Shown: piece after piece, positions 1 through 8,449 of the stretch | Layout: each line of letters opens with the position of its first letter | Position numbering within the stretch: position 1 is the stretch's first letter | Virus record (IMG/VR): IMGVR_UViG_3300042898_003568 | Coordinates: 1-61,839 of that record | From: a virus | Strand: one strand, 5' to 3' | Length of the DNA: 61,839 nucleotides | The notes under the pieces: generated by a model | Told to the model about the DNA's origin: nothing | What the model saw: the letters and a program-made list of their open reading frames with translations, nothing else | Database searches by the model: none | Translations under genes and position numbers: made by a program

Positions 1-564
1 TTTGAAATATAAAAGCTCTATCGGTAATCCAACTGGAGATGATTCATATATAGTTAAATCATCTAAATATACCGATGTTGGACCACCGTATACTGTTTTA
101 GTCCATATTTGAAAATAACCAGTTCCAGTATACGTTGAAGTGATTGTTGTACTCCATTGATACCAAGTATTCCAATTTGAATTACAACTTGAATTTGAAA
201 AAGTTTCATTGGTTAATAGAGTAGTTTGATTTGCTAGTTCATTAGTATTAATTACAACTGAACACGCACGTTTAGTATAAAATGTAATAGTATATATACT
301 ATCTTTTTTAAAGTTAATTGGAATATAGATATAAATTGAATTACCGTTAGCAGCAGATGAAAATCTAGCTGAGTATTTAGTAGCATCAAATACACTTCTA
401 TAGTTACCCGTCGCGGATTCATTTCTAACAAAACTCCACACACTAGATGTTGAACTCCACCCAGTAGGTGCTACAGCACTAAAATGTTGGTCTACTAAAT
501 AAGTTTGTGTAAATGCAAAGATACTCGTCAAAACAAATATCGTTGCTAATAATAATTTCTTCAT
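1..564 (-). CDS. Secreted protein with type IX secretion cargo-like junction (partial)
   Basis: An open frame runs from ATG at 564 off the left edge, giving 188 codons without a stop. It starts MKKLLLATIFVLTSIFAFTQ, a clear Sec signal peptide. A Ser/Thr/Asn-rich beta-type region follows, with a jelly-roll-like stretch ending in YLDDLTIYES. The last visible residues, PVGLPIELLYFK, match the short junction that in many Bacteroidota secreted proteins sits just before the C-terminal sorting region, so the missing part may hold a T9SS signal. In a phage it could be a surface-modifying or exclusion protein. It could also be a host-derived lectin-like domain. The function is not recognised. Confidence 0.8.
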   Translation of the reverse strand, partial: MKKLLLATIFVLTSIFAFTQTYLVDQHFSAVAPTGWSSTSSVWSFVRNESATGNYRSVFDATKYSARFSSAANGNSIYIYIPINFKKDSIYTITFYTKRACSVVINTNELANQTTLLTNETFSNSSCNSNWNTWYQWSTTITSTYTGTGYFQIWTKTVYGGPTSVYLDDLTIYESSPVGLPIELLYFK

Positions 565-619
565 ATTCTATTTATTTAATTTTAATATTAAATAAATCCA
601 CTTTGAAGAATCAACGAAA

Positions 620-640
620 CCCCCATCTACCATGGGCCGG
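620..640 (-). other. GC-rich hairpin in the 5' leader of the secreted protein
   Basis: CCCAT (622-626) and ATGGG (632-636) form a 5-bp stem with a 5-base loop, followed by GC-rich sequence at 637-645. It is a GC island in AT-rich surroundings. It lies about 60 bases upstream of the ATG at 564 and downstream of a promoter-like box, so it would be in the mRNA leader. The role is unknown. Confidence 0.35.
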
Positions 641-663
641 TCGGACTATTATTTTACATATGT

Positions 664-680
664 GTTTATATATAAAAAGT
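664..680 (-). promoter_or_regulatory. Phage-type AT promoter-like box
   Basis: On the minus strand the sequence reads CTTTTTATATATAAAC, a variant of the T-run plus AATATATAA motif found before many genes here. It would drive the secreted protein starting at 564. Confidence 0.4.
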
Positions 681-683
681 TTA

Positions 684-1070
684 TTATCCCAACAAACTTT
701 TCAATTGTTGCTCTCTGTTCCAAGCAGTATACCAGTTTGCATCAGTTAGAATTATATCGTTAAAAGCAACCAGTACTTTTTCACCATCCACATCTACTTC
801 AAACTTCTTACCAATCTCTTCACTATCTGGAAAAAAAACAAACTTTTTCTTTATACCATACTTGTTACAGATACCCGCAATGAAACCTGGCTTTATGTTG
901 GCGTAATAGCAACTAACGGGAGTTCCATCAACATAAGTGCTATGTATTCTTTTGTAGACGAACCTGGTAGTAATGGTATCTAACAGAACCTCAACACCAC
1001 CGTTGAGGAAAAATATTTTCGTCTCACAAGCAATGTGTATCTTCTTGTCACTAAGCCGTCTTGCTTTCAT
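684..1070 (-). CDS. Hypothetical protein, 128 aa
   Basis: No family is recognised. It is a mixed alpha/beta soluble protein with no signal peptide or membrane segment. It overlaps the 3' end of the nucleotidyltransferase-like gene by 20 bases, so the two are probably translated together and may act together. Confidence 0.7.
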   Translation of the reverse strand: MKARRLSDKKIHIACETKIFFLNGGVEVLLDTITTRFVYKRIHSTYVDGTPVSCYYANIKPGFIAGICNKYGIKKKFVFFPDSEEIGKKFEVDVDGEKVLVAFNDIILTDANWYTAWNREQQLKSLLG

Positions 1071-1698
1071 TAGCTGCTATTGTAGTTACAATCATAAACA
1101 AATCATGGATGTGTTTTTTCGACTCACTCTCAGCATCTCTATTAGTTATATCCTTCATATACTTGTCAATCAGATGAAGCTTGTAGTTTATTATGTCCAT
1201 CAACTTAGCGACCTTTAAATCACCAACCGTTTCGTATTTGACTTCTTCGTCTGTTCCAATAACATCAAAGTCTGTATAGAAACGGTATCCTCTGTGACAA
1301 CCATAACTATCTTCTCCTCTATCTTTCCCAGTATAGAAATCCAGTGAGACTACCTGGTTGGTGTACTTCACATTAGTAAAGTTATTCATACCACAAAACT
1401 TCATGAAGTTGTCTCTCGACACCATAAAGTCTAAATCATTGGGATTTCTTTTGAATATCTGAACTCCGTTTATTCGATACATACTGAGTGCTGCCGATCC
1501 GGTAAGAACACCATCAAGCTCCTTCATCTGTTCAATATATTTGTTTCTCTTCTTTTGATGTGATTTACCAAAGAAGAAAGGAACTTTACCACTAAATTCT
1601 TCTAAATCATTCTTCAAAGAAATCTGTCCTTCACCGAATATGATAGAGAACTTTATATCTCTTAAATATCTTTTAATATCGTTAAGCTTCTTTTCCAT
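1051..1698 (-). CDS. Nucleotidyltransferase-fold protein
   Basis: The 215-aa protein carries LTGSAALSMY (G67-S68) followed about 20 residues later by RNPNDLDFMV (D88 and D90). This is the glycine-serine plus D-x-D arrangement of minimal or AbiEii-like nucleotidyltransferases, which transfer NMP to protein or RNA. The start overlaps the rhomboid gene end by 17 bases, and the 3' end overlaps the next gene. An antitoxin or toxin role is possible by analogy with AbiE but is not shown. The third acidic residue was not identified with certainty. Confidence 0.6.
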   Translation of the reverse strand: MEKKLNDIKRYLRDIKFSIIFGEGQISLKNDLEEFSGKVPFFFGKSHQKKRNKYIEQMKELDGVLTGSAALSMYRINGVQIFKRNPNDLDFMVSRDNFMKFCGMNNFTNVKYTNQVVSLDFYTGKDRGEDSYGCHRGYRFYTDFDVIGTDEEVKYETVGDLKVAKLMDIINYKLHLIDKYMKDITNRDAESESKKHIHDLFMIVTTIAANESKTA

Positions 1699-2479
1699 CT
1701 TTTCTCTGAGTTAAGTAAAAAATAAGTCCTGCTAATATCCCACCAAAGTGTGCCCAATGTCCAATCCCATCACCAGCATTCTTCAAACTAAATAATTCGA
1801 ATAGTATTATTATAATGGAAAAATATCTTACTTTAAGCCATTTGAATCTAAGATAATGAGAGTTGTCTATAATCGCAAATATTGTCAGCATCCCAAAGAC
1901 TGCACCAGACGCACCAGCCATATTTTCTCCACCGCCATTCATATACATCTGAATCAAACCACCTACTATACCAAATAGAAGATATCCTAAAAGAGTCTTT
2001 TCAGTTCCGTATCTTTTTTCAACCGAAGGTCCTGCCATCAAAAGCATTATCATATTTCCATATAAATGATTTACACTACCATGTATGAATTGATGTGTGA
2101 CAAGCTGCCACAAATGAAATTTACTTCCTAAGTAAAGAGTTAGTGGATCTATAATAGAGATAACACCCTTTGCATCTAATAGCACTTCAAAGCCAAACAT
2201 CATTACATTGACTGCAATGATTAAAGAAATGATTCTGGGAAATGATATTGTGAATAAGTCACCTCTTTTTATTTTGAGTATTTCTTTATAGACGATTTCA
2301 GAATCAATTTCATCTTCACTTAATTCTTTAGACAAAGATGTTATTACCCAGCCTAATACTGGAGTAAGCAAAAAACTGAATATAAAAGCCCAGGGTCTGC
2401 CAATCTTTCTTGTTTCACCTATGTTCGCAATTGCATCACATGAAATGACATAGAAGATTGATATAAGAAAGAATATCAT
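1682..2479 (-). CDS. Rhomboid-family intramembrane serine protease
   Basis: The 265-aa protein has about six hydrophobic segments and all the rhomboid hallmarks: H129-x3-H133-x4-H138-x3-N142 in the second core helix, the catalytic serine in GASG (S191), and GHWAHFGG with the catalytic histidine (H244) in the last helix. Rhomboids cleave transmembrane helices inside the membrane. Its ATG overlaps the stop of the upstream 50-aa Cys-rich gene (TAATG). A phage-encoded rhomboid is unusual. It could cut host membrane receptors, signalling proteins or a phage membrane protein. The family assignment is firm, the substrate unknown. Confidence 0.92.
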   Translation of the reverse strand: MIFFLISIFYVISCDAIANIGETRKIGRPWAFIFSFLLTPVLGWVITSLSKELSEDEIDSEIVYKEILKIKRGDLFTISFPRIISLIIAVNVMMFGFEVLLDAKGVISIIDPLTLYLGSKFHLWQLVTHQFIHGSVNHLYGNMIMLLMAGPSVEKRYGTEKTLLGYLLFGIVGGLIQMYMNGGGENMAGASGAVFGMLTIFAIIDNSHYLRFKWLKVRYFSIIIILFELFSLKNAGDGIGHWAHFGGILAGLIFYLTQRKDGKEA

Positions 2480-2631
2480 TACTTATTTCTGTTATCGATT
2501 ACTATTCTCATACATCCAGTACATAAAACTACTGGACCATCAGGAGTCATAGCAACTTCTCTTTTACAATTTGATTCACACTCTTTCTTTCCGACTGGTG
2601 CAAAGTCTCTCAATGATTTTTTCTTGTCCAT
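2479..2631 (-). CDS. Small zinc-ribbon-like protein, 50 aa
   Basis: A short frame starts at ATG 2631 and ends in TAA overlapping the rhomboid ATG. It has two cysteine pairs, CESNC and CTGC, spaced as in a zinc ribbon, with a basic N-terminus. A TAnnTTTG promoter element sits about 18 bases upstream. The tight coupling to the rhomboid suggests a shared transcript. It may be a nucleic-acid-binding or adaptor peptide. Confidence 0.65.
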   Translation of the reverse strand: MDKKKSLRDFAPVGKKECESNCKREVAMTPDGPVVLCTGCMRIVIDNRNK

Positions 2632-2649
2632 AGTTTTATGTATATGTAA

Positions 2650-2657
2650 CAAAGATA
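2650..2657 (-). promoter_or_regulatory. Bacteroidota-type -7 element (TATCTTTG)
   Basis: CAAAGATA on the plus strand reads TATCTTTG on the minus strand, upstream of the 50-aa gene. No clear TTTG is seen 19 bases further up, so the -33 half is weak. Confidence 0.5.
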
Positions 2658-2661
2658 CGGA

Positions 2662-3156
2662 TTATTTTCTCACTTTAATAATATCATTTGAAAAATAATC
2701 CTTAACTCTTTCTTCTTCACCGTATGGTCTAAAATAAAGATGTCCGTCTTTCTTTTTATAGATTATATGTTTACCTGCTTGTTGAACATCAACCGTATCA
2801 CCAAGAAAAAGTTCTTCTCCAAATTTGTCGTAACATTTAAGACTTACCGTTACGTTTTTAACAATTGATCTATGAAGAATAGCGTTCGCCAATATCTCAC
2901 ATGCATTTTTAGGTGCGTTTCTAACTACACAGTCATTGAAGTCTGCAACGGTATAAGATAAATCGATTCCTTTATTCCATTGCTCGGTTGTAAAGATATG
3001 CCAAGCATGAATAAGTATATCCCAAGATTTGTCGAATGGTGGATTTAGATAAGGAATATTGGTGTATTCGTCTACATACCAACCCATTTTGTCTATAGAC
3101 ATTTCTGATTTACTTACTAAGTAATCTGCTACTATTTTGTTGTTGTTTCTTTCCAT
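2662..3156 (-). CDS. Hypothetical protein, about 164 aa
   Basis: The frame is open from 3183, but a TTG/TATCTTTG promoter at 3181-3211 overlaps the first codons. The start is therefore placed at the internal ATG at 3156 (MERNNNKIVAD). The protein is Trp- and Tyr-rich in its first third, with a basic C-terminus. It has no recognised domain, signal or membrane segment. Confidence 0.65.
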   Translation of the reverse strand: MERNNNKIVADYLVSKSEMSIDKMGWYVDEYTNIPYLNPPFDKSWDILIHAWHIFTTEQWNKGIDLSYTVADFNDCVVRNAPKNACEILANAILHRSIVKNVTVSLKCYDKFGEELFLGDTVDVQQAGKHIIYKKKDGHLYFRPYGEEERVKDYFSNDIIKVRK

Positions 3157-3180
3157 AACACTATTGTTTATTTGTTTAAA

Positions 3181-3211
3181 CAAAGATAGTGTGTTGGTCT
3201 AGCTCTCACAA
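3181..3211 (-). promoter_or_regulatory. Bacteroidota-type promoter (TTG-N20-TATCTTTG)
   Basis: TATCTTTG (plus 3181-3188) is preceded 20 bases upstream on the minus strand by TTG (3209-3211). This is close to the flavobacterial -33/-7 consensus. It decides the start of the downstream gene at 3156. Confidence 0.6.
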
Positions 3212-3227
3212 CGGACAATTGTCCACA

Positions 3228-3632
3228 TTATAATATTTTACTGATTTTTATACTTCTTCGAATGGCTTGTAATACCGCCAGCTTTTCCTCTGCGGTCGTT
3301 ATGTCCTTTTCGGAACTTTTTTCATTGATTACATGTGAAATTGGACTTTTCATAAGTGACTGATGTTTTTTCGTTTGATGCTTGACATCCACCTCTGCTC
3401 TTTCGATATGATATTCGATAGTCTTTTCATCTATTACTTTTCTGTTTACCCATAGCCAATCTTCTACTATGTAAGAAGGCATGTTCATAACATCGTATAA
3501 TTTGTTTTGATCTACATACAAATACCAAAAGTCATCAGCGATTTCGAATATCACCGATGACATCTCGAAAAGTCCACCATAGTTATTTTGGTGTGAGATT
3601 ATTTTCCATCCACCAATCCTTCCTTCTCTCAT
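3228..3632 (-). CDS. Hypothetical protein, 134 aa
   Basis: No family is recognised. The first 80 residues are Trp/Tyr-rich and look like a compact beta domain. The C-terminal third is charged and probably helical. It lies just downstream of the topoisomerase gp52 gene (21 bases), so it is probably in the same transcript. Confidence 0.65.
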   Translation of the reverse strand: MREGRIGGWKIISHQNNYGGLFEMSSVIFEIADDFWYLYVDQNKLYDVMNMPSYIVEDWLWVNRKVIDEKTIEYHIERAEVDVKHQTKKHQSLMKSPISHVINEKSSEKDITTAEEKLAVLQAIRRSIKISKIL

Positions 3633-3653
3633 TTGTTAAATATACGAAGATTA

Positions 3654-4994
3654 TTATTTGAATTTCTTTTTCAAATCATTAAGATCATCTAAATACATAT
3701 CCTTAGGATCTGTTTCTTCAAGTTTTTTAATCTCACCTTTCTTAGTAGTGAAGTCTTCCTTCAGTTTTTCGAAAAGCTCTTTAGTCAAAGAGTAGATTGG
3801 CATTCTTAAAAGATAGTCGTAAGAGTCATCAATCTTATCAAGTTTCATCTCTACAATTCCTTCAATGATAAGTGCTTTAGAAACATTGTTTATTTTAAGT
3901 TTCTCATCTAAGATAGCTTTAATGAATCTACCTCTGTTGCTTAGAATCTTAAGATCGTGATTCATCTTAGCAAGCATGAATGCTTTTCTTTTGTGGTAAT
4001 AAGAAAGTCTGAACGCAACGAAATATTCTATTATCTCTGAAGTCTTTTCGAATATAAGAAGTTTCCCATTCTCATCTAATGTAGAGAATATCTCAGTAGA
4101 AGCTTCTTCTAACTTAAACATTTTGATAAGCTTTTCGTCAGTGTGTTTCTCTAAGTCTGCTCTTGTGAATTTTATGATATATTCGATACTATCTTTACAG
4201 TTGTCATCATAAGAAACAATCTCTTTTGAATCACAAAGTTTATCTAATAAATCCTCATACTTCTCGAAAGTCATCGAAGGTGGTAGTTCTGTAATCTTTA
4301 CAGTAGAAGTATTCAATCTTTCAATCTTACCTCTGATAATCCATCTCTTATGATTCTCTGTGTCTTGTACAAAATCACCAGTGAACTCTCTTAATGAAGG
4401 AGCAATCTCTTCTATCTTCTTTCCTGTAAGAATCTTTATACAAGAATCCGTCACACTCTTAACATCTCTGTTTAAGATGTTTGTTGCAAATCCTACTGCG
4501 ATACCTGAAGATCCGTTTATAAGAACTGTAGGTATGATAGGTAAGAAAAACTCTGGTTCTATACTTTCACCTTCTTCTTCTTTGTAGTTTAGTAAGTCAA
4601 AGTCTTTATAGATTAGTCTGAAGTTATCAGATAGTTTTGTACCGATATATCGAGGAGCACCTGCTTGTGGTGATCTTAAAGATCCAAACTGACCATCTTC
4701 TTCTAAGAGCGGTGCATTATTTTTAAACTTTTGTGCCATGTTTATGATTGCCGAGTTCAAACTGGCATCACCGTGATGATAGAATACGTCGCTGGCTACT
4801 TTACCAGATAACTGGAATATTTTAAGAACCTTTTCATTTCCTGTTTTCCATATCTGATTAGCAACGTGTATTACTTTTCTTTGAGAAGGTTTGAACCCAT
4901 CTATACACGACGGAATTGCACGTCCTTCAATGGAATACATAGCAAAATCTTTGTATTCTACTGATAAGAATTCTGTTATTGTTTTTTCTGTCAT
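3654..4994 (-). CDS. Type II DNA topoisomerase, medium subunit (gp52-like, GyrA/ParC family)
   Basis: The 446-aa protein matches T4 gp52 in length and order. It has the N-terminal breakage-reunion core with DGFKPSQRKV, the YHHGDASL segment, EDGQFGS, and AGAPRYIG, in which Y116 is the DNA-cleaving tyrosine. The C-terminal gate and coiled-coil follow, and the GyrA beta-pinwheel is absent, as in T4. It cuts and rejoins both strands and works with the ATPase subunit encoded divergently at 6414-8258. In T4 the enzyme supports replication initiation. Confidence 0.95.
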   Translation of the reverse strand: MTEKTITEFLSVEYKDFAMYSIEGRAIPSCIDGFKPSQRKVIHVANQIWKTGNEKVLKIFQLSGKVASDVFYHHGDASLNSAIINMAQKFKNNAPLLEEDGQFGSLRSPQAGAPRYIGTKLSDNFRLIYKDFDLLNYKEEEGESIEPEFFLPIIPTVLINGSSGIAVGFATNILNRDVKSVTDSCIKILTGKKIEEIAPSLREFTGDFVQDTENHKRWIIRGKIERLNTSTVKITELPPSMTFEKYEDLLDKLCDSKEIVSYDDNCKDSIEYIIKFTRADLEKHTDEKLIKMFKLEEASTEIFSTLDENGKLLIFEKTSEIIEYFVAFRLSYYHKRKAFMLAKMNHDLKILSNRGRFIKAILDEKLKINNVSKALIIEGIVEMKLDKIDDSYDYLLRMPIYSLTKELFEKLKEDFTTKKGEIKKLEETDPKDMYLDDLNDLKKKFK

Positions 4995-5039
4995 AGTTTC
5001 CTATATAGTAAAAAATATTTTTGTTTTTTAGAATATCAA

Positions 5040-5056
5040 TTTAATATATACTAAAA
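5040..5056 (+). promoter_or_regulatory. Phage-type AT promoter motif
   Basis: TTTAATATATACTAAAA lies 18 bases upstream of the ATG at 5074. It belongs to the recurring T-run plus AATATATA motif of this window. Confidence 0.5.
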
Positions 5057-5073
5057 CACGAATTTTGTTTATT

Positions 5074-6354
5074 ATGAGAATAAAGAGATACAATAGCTAC
5101 GTTAACGAAAACTTACTTTTAAAAGACGATCACTTAGAAGATGAACTTAAAAAGATGGGAGTTGAAGGAGAAGAATTAGAAAAACAAGTTGACTTAGCAA
5201 AAAAAGGAGAACTTGGTACTTACCTAATCGAAAACGGTAAAGAATTCACGTTTGGAATGCTGAACGCAATATTCAGAGACGCAAAAGAAGCAAAGATTGG
5301 TCAAGATACTAAAAAAGCACTTTGGGCTGCACTTCCTAGAGCAATACCTATGGCTTTAGCACCTTTCTTTCCTATAATGGCAATTGTTGGTTTAATATTT
5401 GGTAGTACAAGATTATTCAATAAAATAACTAAACCAATATTTAATAATTTAGATCCTGATTCTAAATACACAGACTTTCTTAAAAGCTTTATAAAAACTG
5501 TAGTTAAAATACCAGAAGGTGAAGTAGAAGTAGAAGATAGATTTACAAGAGCTTTCGTTGTAGAAGATAGATTAATCGAAGCTTTAAAACCTGAGGTTAT
5601 TGATGCGTTCACAAACTATTTGAGTAATAAGATGGAGACAGAGCCAGCAGATAAGCCGGTTCCAGACAATTATATTGAGAATGAACTAAAGAAATATCTA
5701 AACGACACCTTTGATGTTACTCCAGAAATACCTTTAAAAGAACAAAAATATATTAAATTATTTGAGAAATTCGGTTCAGTTAGATTTGTTAGGTTCAGCC
5801 ATACTGAGATACCAGAAGGAGAACTAACTCCAACTTTAAGACGTAAGTATCAAGAAATAGACGAAGATACTGAAGGTGTTTATGAGTGGACAAAAAAGCT
5901 TGTTGAGAATGGATTCCCAGACAATAAAGTAGCCATTCATTTCATGACAGACGATACTGCCACAAGAGAGGCATTCAGAGCTAAGTTATACGGCCAATAT
6001 AAATATGAGATTGAATTGAAAGATGCTAATCAAAAAATAGGCTGGACATTCATGTGGCCTATAAACGAATGGTTCTACAAGACAAATTACTATTTAGGAA
6101 ACGGTGGTAGAATGGAACCTAAATGTGTAGAAGGAAAAGAAGCTTTATCTATGCTCGATTCCAAGATTGGTCATTTAAAAAGTATCAGCTATGATGATTT
6201 GACCACAGAAGATTGTGGTGAAATGGCAAAGACACTTTTAGAATCTGGACTAATTGGATTTGGTACAATGAATGATTTAATGAGTTCTAAACTATACAAT
6301 AAAGAAAATCTCTTTGTTTGGACTTCAAATACCGTTGTTGTTAAGTCTTATTAA
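5074..6354 (+). CDS. Candidate capsid-targeted protein, 426 aa
   Basis: The start is placed at ATG 5074, giving MRIKRYNSYVNE. A TTG nine bases upstream would also be open, but the ATG matches the N-terminal peptide shared with several other plus-strand genes (21341, 22794, 51167, 53699). That peptide resembles the T4 capsid targeting sequence, which the prohead protease removes after (I/L)-x-E. Residues about 85-110 are hydrophobic (AIPMALAPFFPIMAIVGLIFG) and may insert in a membrane. The remainder is acidic and unrecognised. It lies between the divergent topoisomerase genes under its own phage-type promoter. Delivery into the host with the DNA is an inference. Confidence 0.75.
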   Translation: MRIKRYNSYVNENLLLKDDHLEDELKKMGVEGEELEKQVDLAKKGELGTYLIENGKEFTFGMLNAIFRDAKEAKIGQDTKKALWAALPRAIPMALAPFFPIMAIVGLIFGSTRLFNKITKPIFNNLDPDSKYTDFLKSFIKTVVKIPEGEVEVEDRFTRAFVVEDRLIEALKPEVIDAFTNYLSNKMETEPADKPVPDNYIENELKKYLNDTFDVTPEIPLKEQKYIKLFEKFGSVRFVRFSHTEIPEGELTPTLRRKYQEIDEDTEGVYEWTKKLVENGFPDNKVAIHFMTDDTATREAFRAKLYGQYKYEIELKDANQKIGWTFMWPINEWFYKTNYYLGNGGRMEPKCVEGKEALSMLDSKIGHLKSISYDDLTTEDCGEMAKTLLESGLIGFGTMNDLMSSKLYNKENLFVWTSNTVVVKSY

Positions 6355-6378
6355 ATCTCAGAAAGTAAACAAAAAAGA

Positions 6379-6397
6379 TTTTTTGATATATATAAAC
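6379..6397 (+). promoter_or_regulatory. Phage-type AT promoter-like box
   Basis: TTTTTTGATATATATAAAC lies 17 bases before the topoisomerase ATG at 6414 and is a variant of the recurring motif. Confidence 0.4.
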
Positions 6398-6413
6398 AAA
6401 AAATCGAAATTCA

Positions 6414-8258
6414 ATGTCAGTTGATAAAAAGTTCAAAAAGCTAGACGACATCTCGCACGTTATTCTTAGACCTGGTATGTATATCGGCTCTATCAAACCT
6501 CATACGGCCAACAAATGGATCGTGGAAGAAGGAAAGATGACACAACGAGAGATTACATATAACCCAGGATTCCTAAAGATATTCGATGAGATTGTTACGA
6601 ACTCTGTCGATGAAAGTAAAAGAGAAGGCTCTAAATTAAACACCATAAAAGTAGACTTAGATAGAAAGAAAAACAAAGTCACTATCTGGGACAACGGTGG
6701 TATTCCTGTCGTAAAGAACACAGAACACGATGAGTGGATTCCAGAGATGGTTTTCTCAAACCTAAAAGCAGGTTCTAACTTCGACGACACTGAAGAAAGG
6801 TCTTGGGCAGGAACGAATGGTGTTGGTTCTACACTTACAAACATTTACTCAAAAGAGTTTAAAATATCTACTTGTGATGGTAAGAATAGTTTTACACAAA
6901 CTTTCTCTAATAACATGAGAGACCGTACTCAACCAGTAGTAAAGAAAGCAAAAGCAAATCATACAGAAATATCCTACATAACAGACTTAGAGAAGTTTGG
7001 ACTTACTGATATAGACGATGACCACTACAAAATGATTGAGAAAAGAATCTATGATATTGCAGCTTGTAATACAGGATTGAAGATTTATTTCAATGGTGAT
7101 TTAATAAACATAAACACATTCGAAGACTATATCAAACTTTATACACAAGAATACTTCTACGAATTTAAGAAAGATAAAACCTGGTCATTAGGTATTGCTC
7201 TTTCACAAAACGGATTCCAGCAAGTAAGTTTCGCAAATACTACCGAGACTTATGATGGGGGAACACACGTAGACTATGTGATGAATCAAATCATAGTAAG
7301 TCTTAGAGAGTTCTTCTTAAAGAAACATAAAGTAGATATCAAACCATCTGAATTAAAACAACATATGTTCTTATTCTTAGATGCAACGGTAATCAATCCT
7401 TCATTCTCATCTCAGACTAAAGAAAAACTTATCACTGAGGTAAAAGAGTTTGGAACTACATTCGAAGTAAGTGCTAAACTTATACAGTCAATCTTAAAGT
7501 CAGAGATAGTAAACTCTATCTTAGATTGGATTCAACAAAAGAAGAATGCAGAGGATAGCAAACTTCAAAGAGATCTTAATAAGAAACTTACAAAGATTAA
7601 AGTTGAGAAACTTATCGATGCTAAAGGTAAAGACAGATGGAAGTATTCTATTGGATTGTTTGAGGGAGACTCTGCAATCTCTGCATTTAGAAAGTATAGA
7701 ACACCAGAAACAATGGGTGCCTTCGCACTTAAAGGAAAGTTTGTCAATGTATCTGAAATCACAAATCAAAAGCTGGTTCAGAATGATGAGGCAGTAAACT
7801 TAATGGCCTCTATTGGATTGAAACTTGGACAAGAGATAGATGTTAGAAATCTTAGATATGGTCGAGTTCTTATATTCACTGATGCTGATATGGATGGTAA
7901 TGCAATTTCTGCTCTTTTGATAAACTTCTTCTACAAATACTGGCCGGATATGTTTGAGCGTAAGATGATTTATAAAGTAGAGACTCCAATCGTTGTTGCA
8001 ATACCAAAAGCTAAGACAAAGAAGAAAGTTCTTTTCTATACACAGAACGAATACAATATTTGGGCTGAACAAAACGACCTAAAACAATTCGAGATAAAGT
8101 ATAAGAAAGGATTGGCAGCACTTGTCGATGATGAGTATGATGATATTATCAACAGACCTAGACTTACTCTAATAACAAAAGACGAAGCATCAAAAGGATC
8201 TTTAGAAACTTGGTTTGGTAAAAGTGCAGATTTAAGAAAGAACGAGTTGTTGAAATGA
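6414..8258 (+). CDS. Type II DNA topoisomerase, large ATPase/Toprim subunit (gp39-like, GyrB/ParE family)
   Basis: The 614-aa protein has the GHKL ATPase site (DEIVTNSVDE, DNGGIPV, and the GTNGVGST lid), a transducer domain, and a Toprim domain with LFEGDSA (E417) and DADMDG (D490, D492, D494) for metal binding. In T4 the same activities are split between gp39 and gp60; here they are one chain. It is the partner of the gp52-like subunit at 3654-4994. The stop overlaps the next gene (ATGA). Confidence 0.95.
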   Translation: MSVDKKFKKLDDISHVILRPGMYIGSIKPHTANKWIVEEGKMTQREITYNPGFLKIFDEIVTNSVDESKREGSKLNTIKVDLDRKKNKVTIWDNGGIPVVKNTEHDEWIPEMVFSNLKAGSNFDDTEERSWAGTNGVGSTLTNIYSKEFKISTCDGKNSFTQTFSNNMRDRTQPVVKKAKANHTEISYITDLEKFGLTDIDDDHYKMIEKRIYDIAACNTGLKIYFNGDLININTFEDYIKLYTQEYFYEFKKDKTWSLGIALSQNGFQQVSFANTTETYDGGTHVDYVMNQIIVSLREFFLKKHKVDIKPSELKQHMFLFLDATVINPSFSSQTKEKLITEVKEFGTTFEVSAKLIQSILKSEIVNSILDWIQQKKNAEDSKLQRDLNKKLTKIKVEKLIDAKGKDRWKYSIGLFEGDSAISAFRKYRTPETMGAFALKGKFVNVSEITNQKLVQNDEAVNLMASIGLKLGQEIDVRNLRYGRVLIFTDADMDGNAISALLINFFYKYWPDMFERKMIYKVETPIVVAIPKAKTKKKVLFYTQNEYNIWAEQNDLKQFEIKYKKGLAALVDDEYDDIINRPRLTLITKDEASKGSLETWFGKSADLRKNELLK

Positions 8259-8428
8259 TAGTAGTAACAGACAAGAAGGAAAGAGAAGACGACGTAAAGG
8301 TCGCCGATGGATATATTTCTTTGTCTGACTTCAACAAGATGATAAAATCACAGAATAGCAGATTCAATGCTACTATGAGAAGGATGAAGATTCAAAGAGT
8401 AATCGAAAAGATTTTTGATACCAAATAG
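8255..8428 (+). CDS. Small basic protein, 57 aa
   Basis: ATG at 8255 overlaps the topoisomerase stop in an ATGA junction, a strong sign of translational coupling. The protein starts MIVVTDKKERED and ends in a basic, Met-rich helix. It has no recognised domain. Its position suggests a minor topoisomerase accessory or an early regulator. Confidence 0.6.
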   Translation: MIVVTDKKEREDDVKVADGYISLSDFNKMIKSQNSRFNATMRRMKIQRVIEKIFDTK

Positions 8429-8444
8429 TTTTTCCGTATCTTTG
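8414..8444 (+). promoter_or_regulatory. Bacteroidota-type promoter (TTTG-N19-TATCTTTG)
   Basis: TTTG (8414-8417), 19 bases, then TATCTTTG (8437-8444) match the host consensus. The next gene's ATG begins five bases later at 8450, so its mRNA is probably leaderless. Confidence 0.75.
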
Positions 8445-8449
8445 CTTCT

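Noticed and set aside
3157-3183. Longer N-terminus for the gene starting at 3156
   Set aside because: A host-type promoter element overlaps these codons, so the message probably starts inside them.
7521-8072. Several open frames antisense to and in other frames of the topoisomerase gene
   Set aside because: They lie wholly inside a strongly conserved gene and look like random readings.
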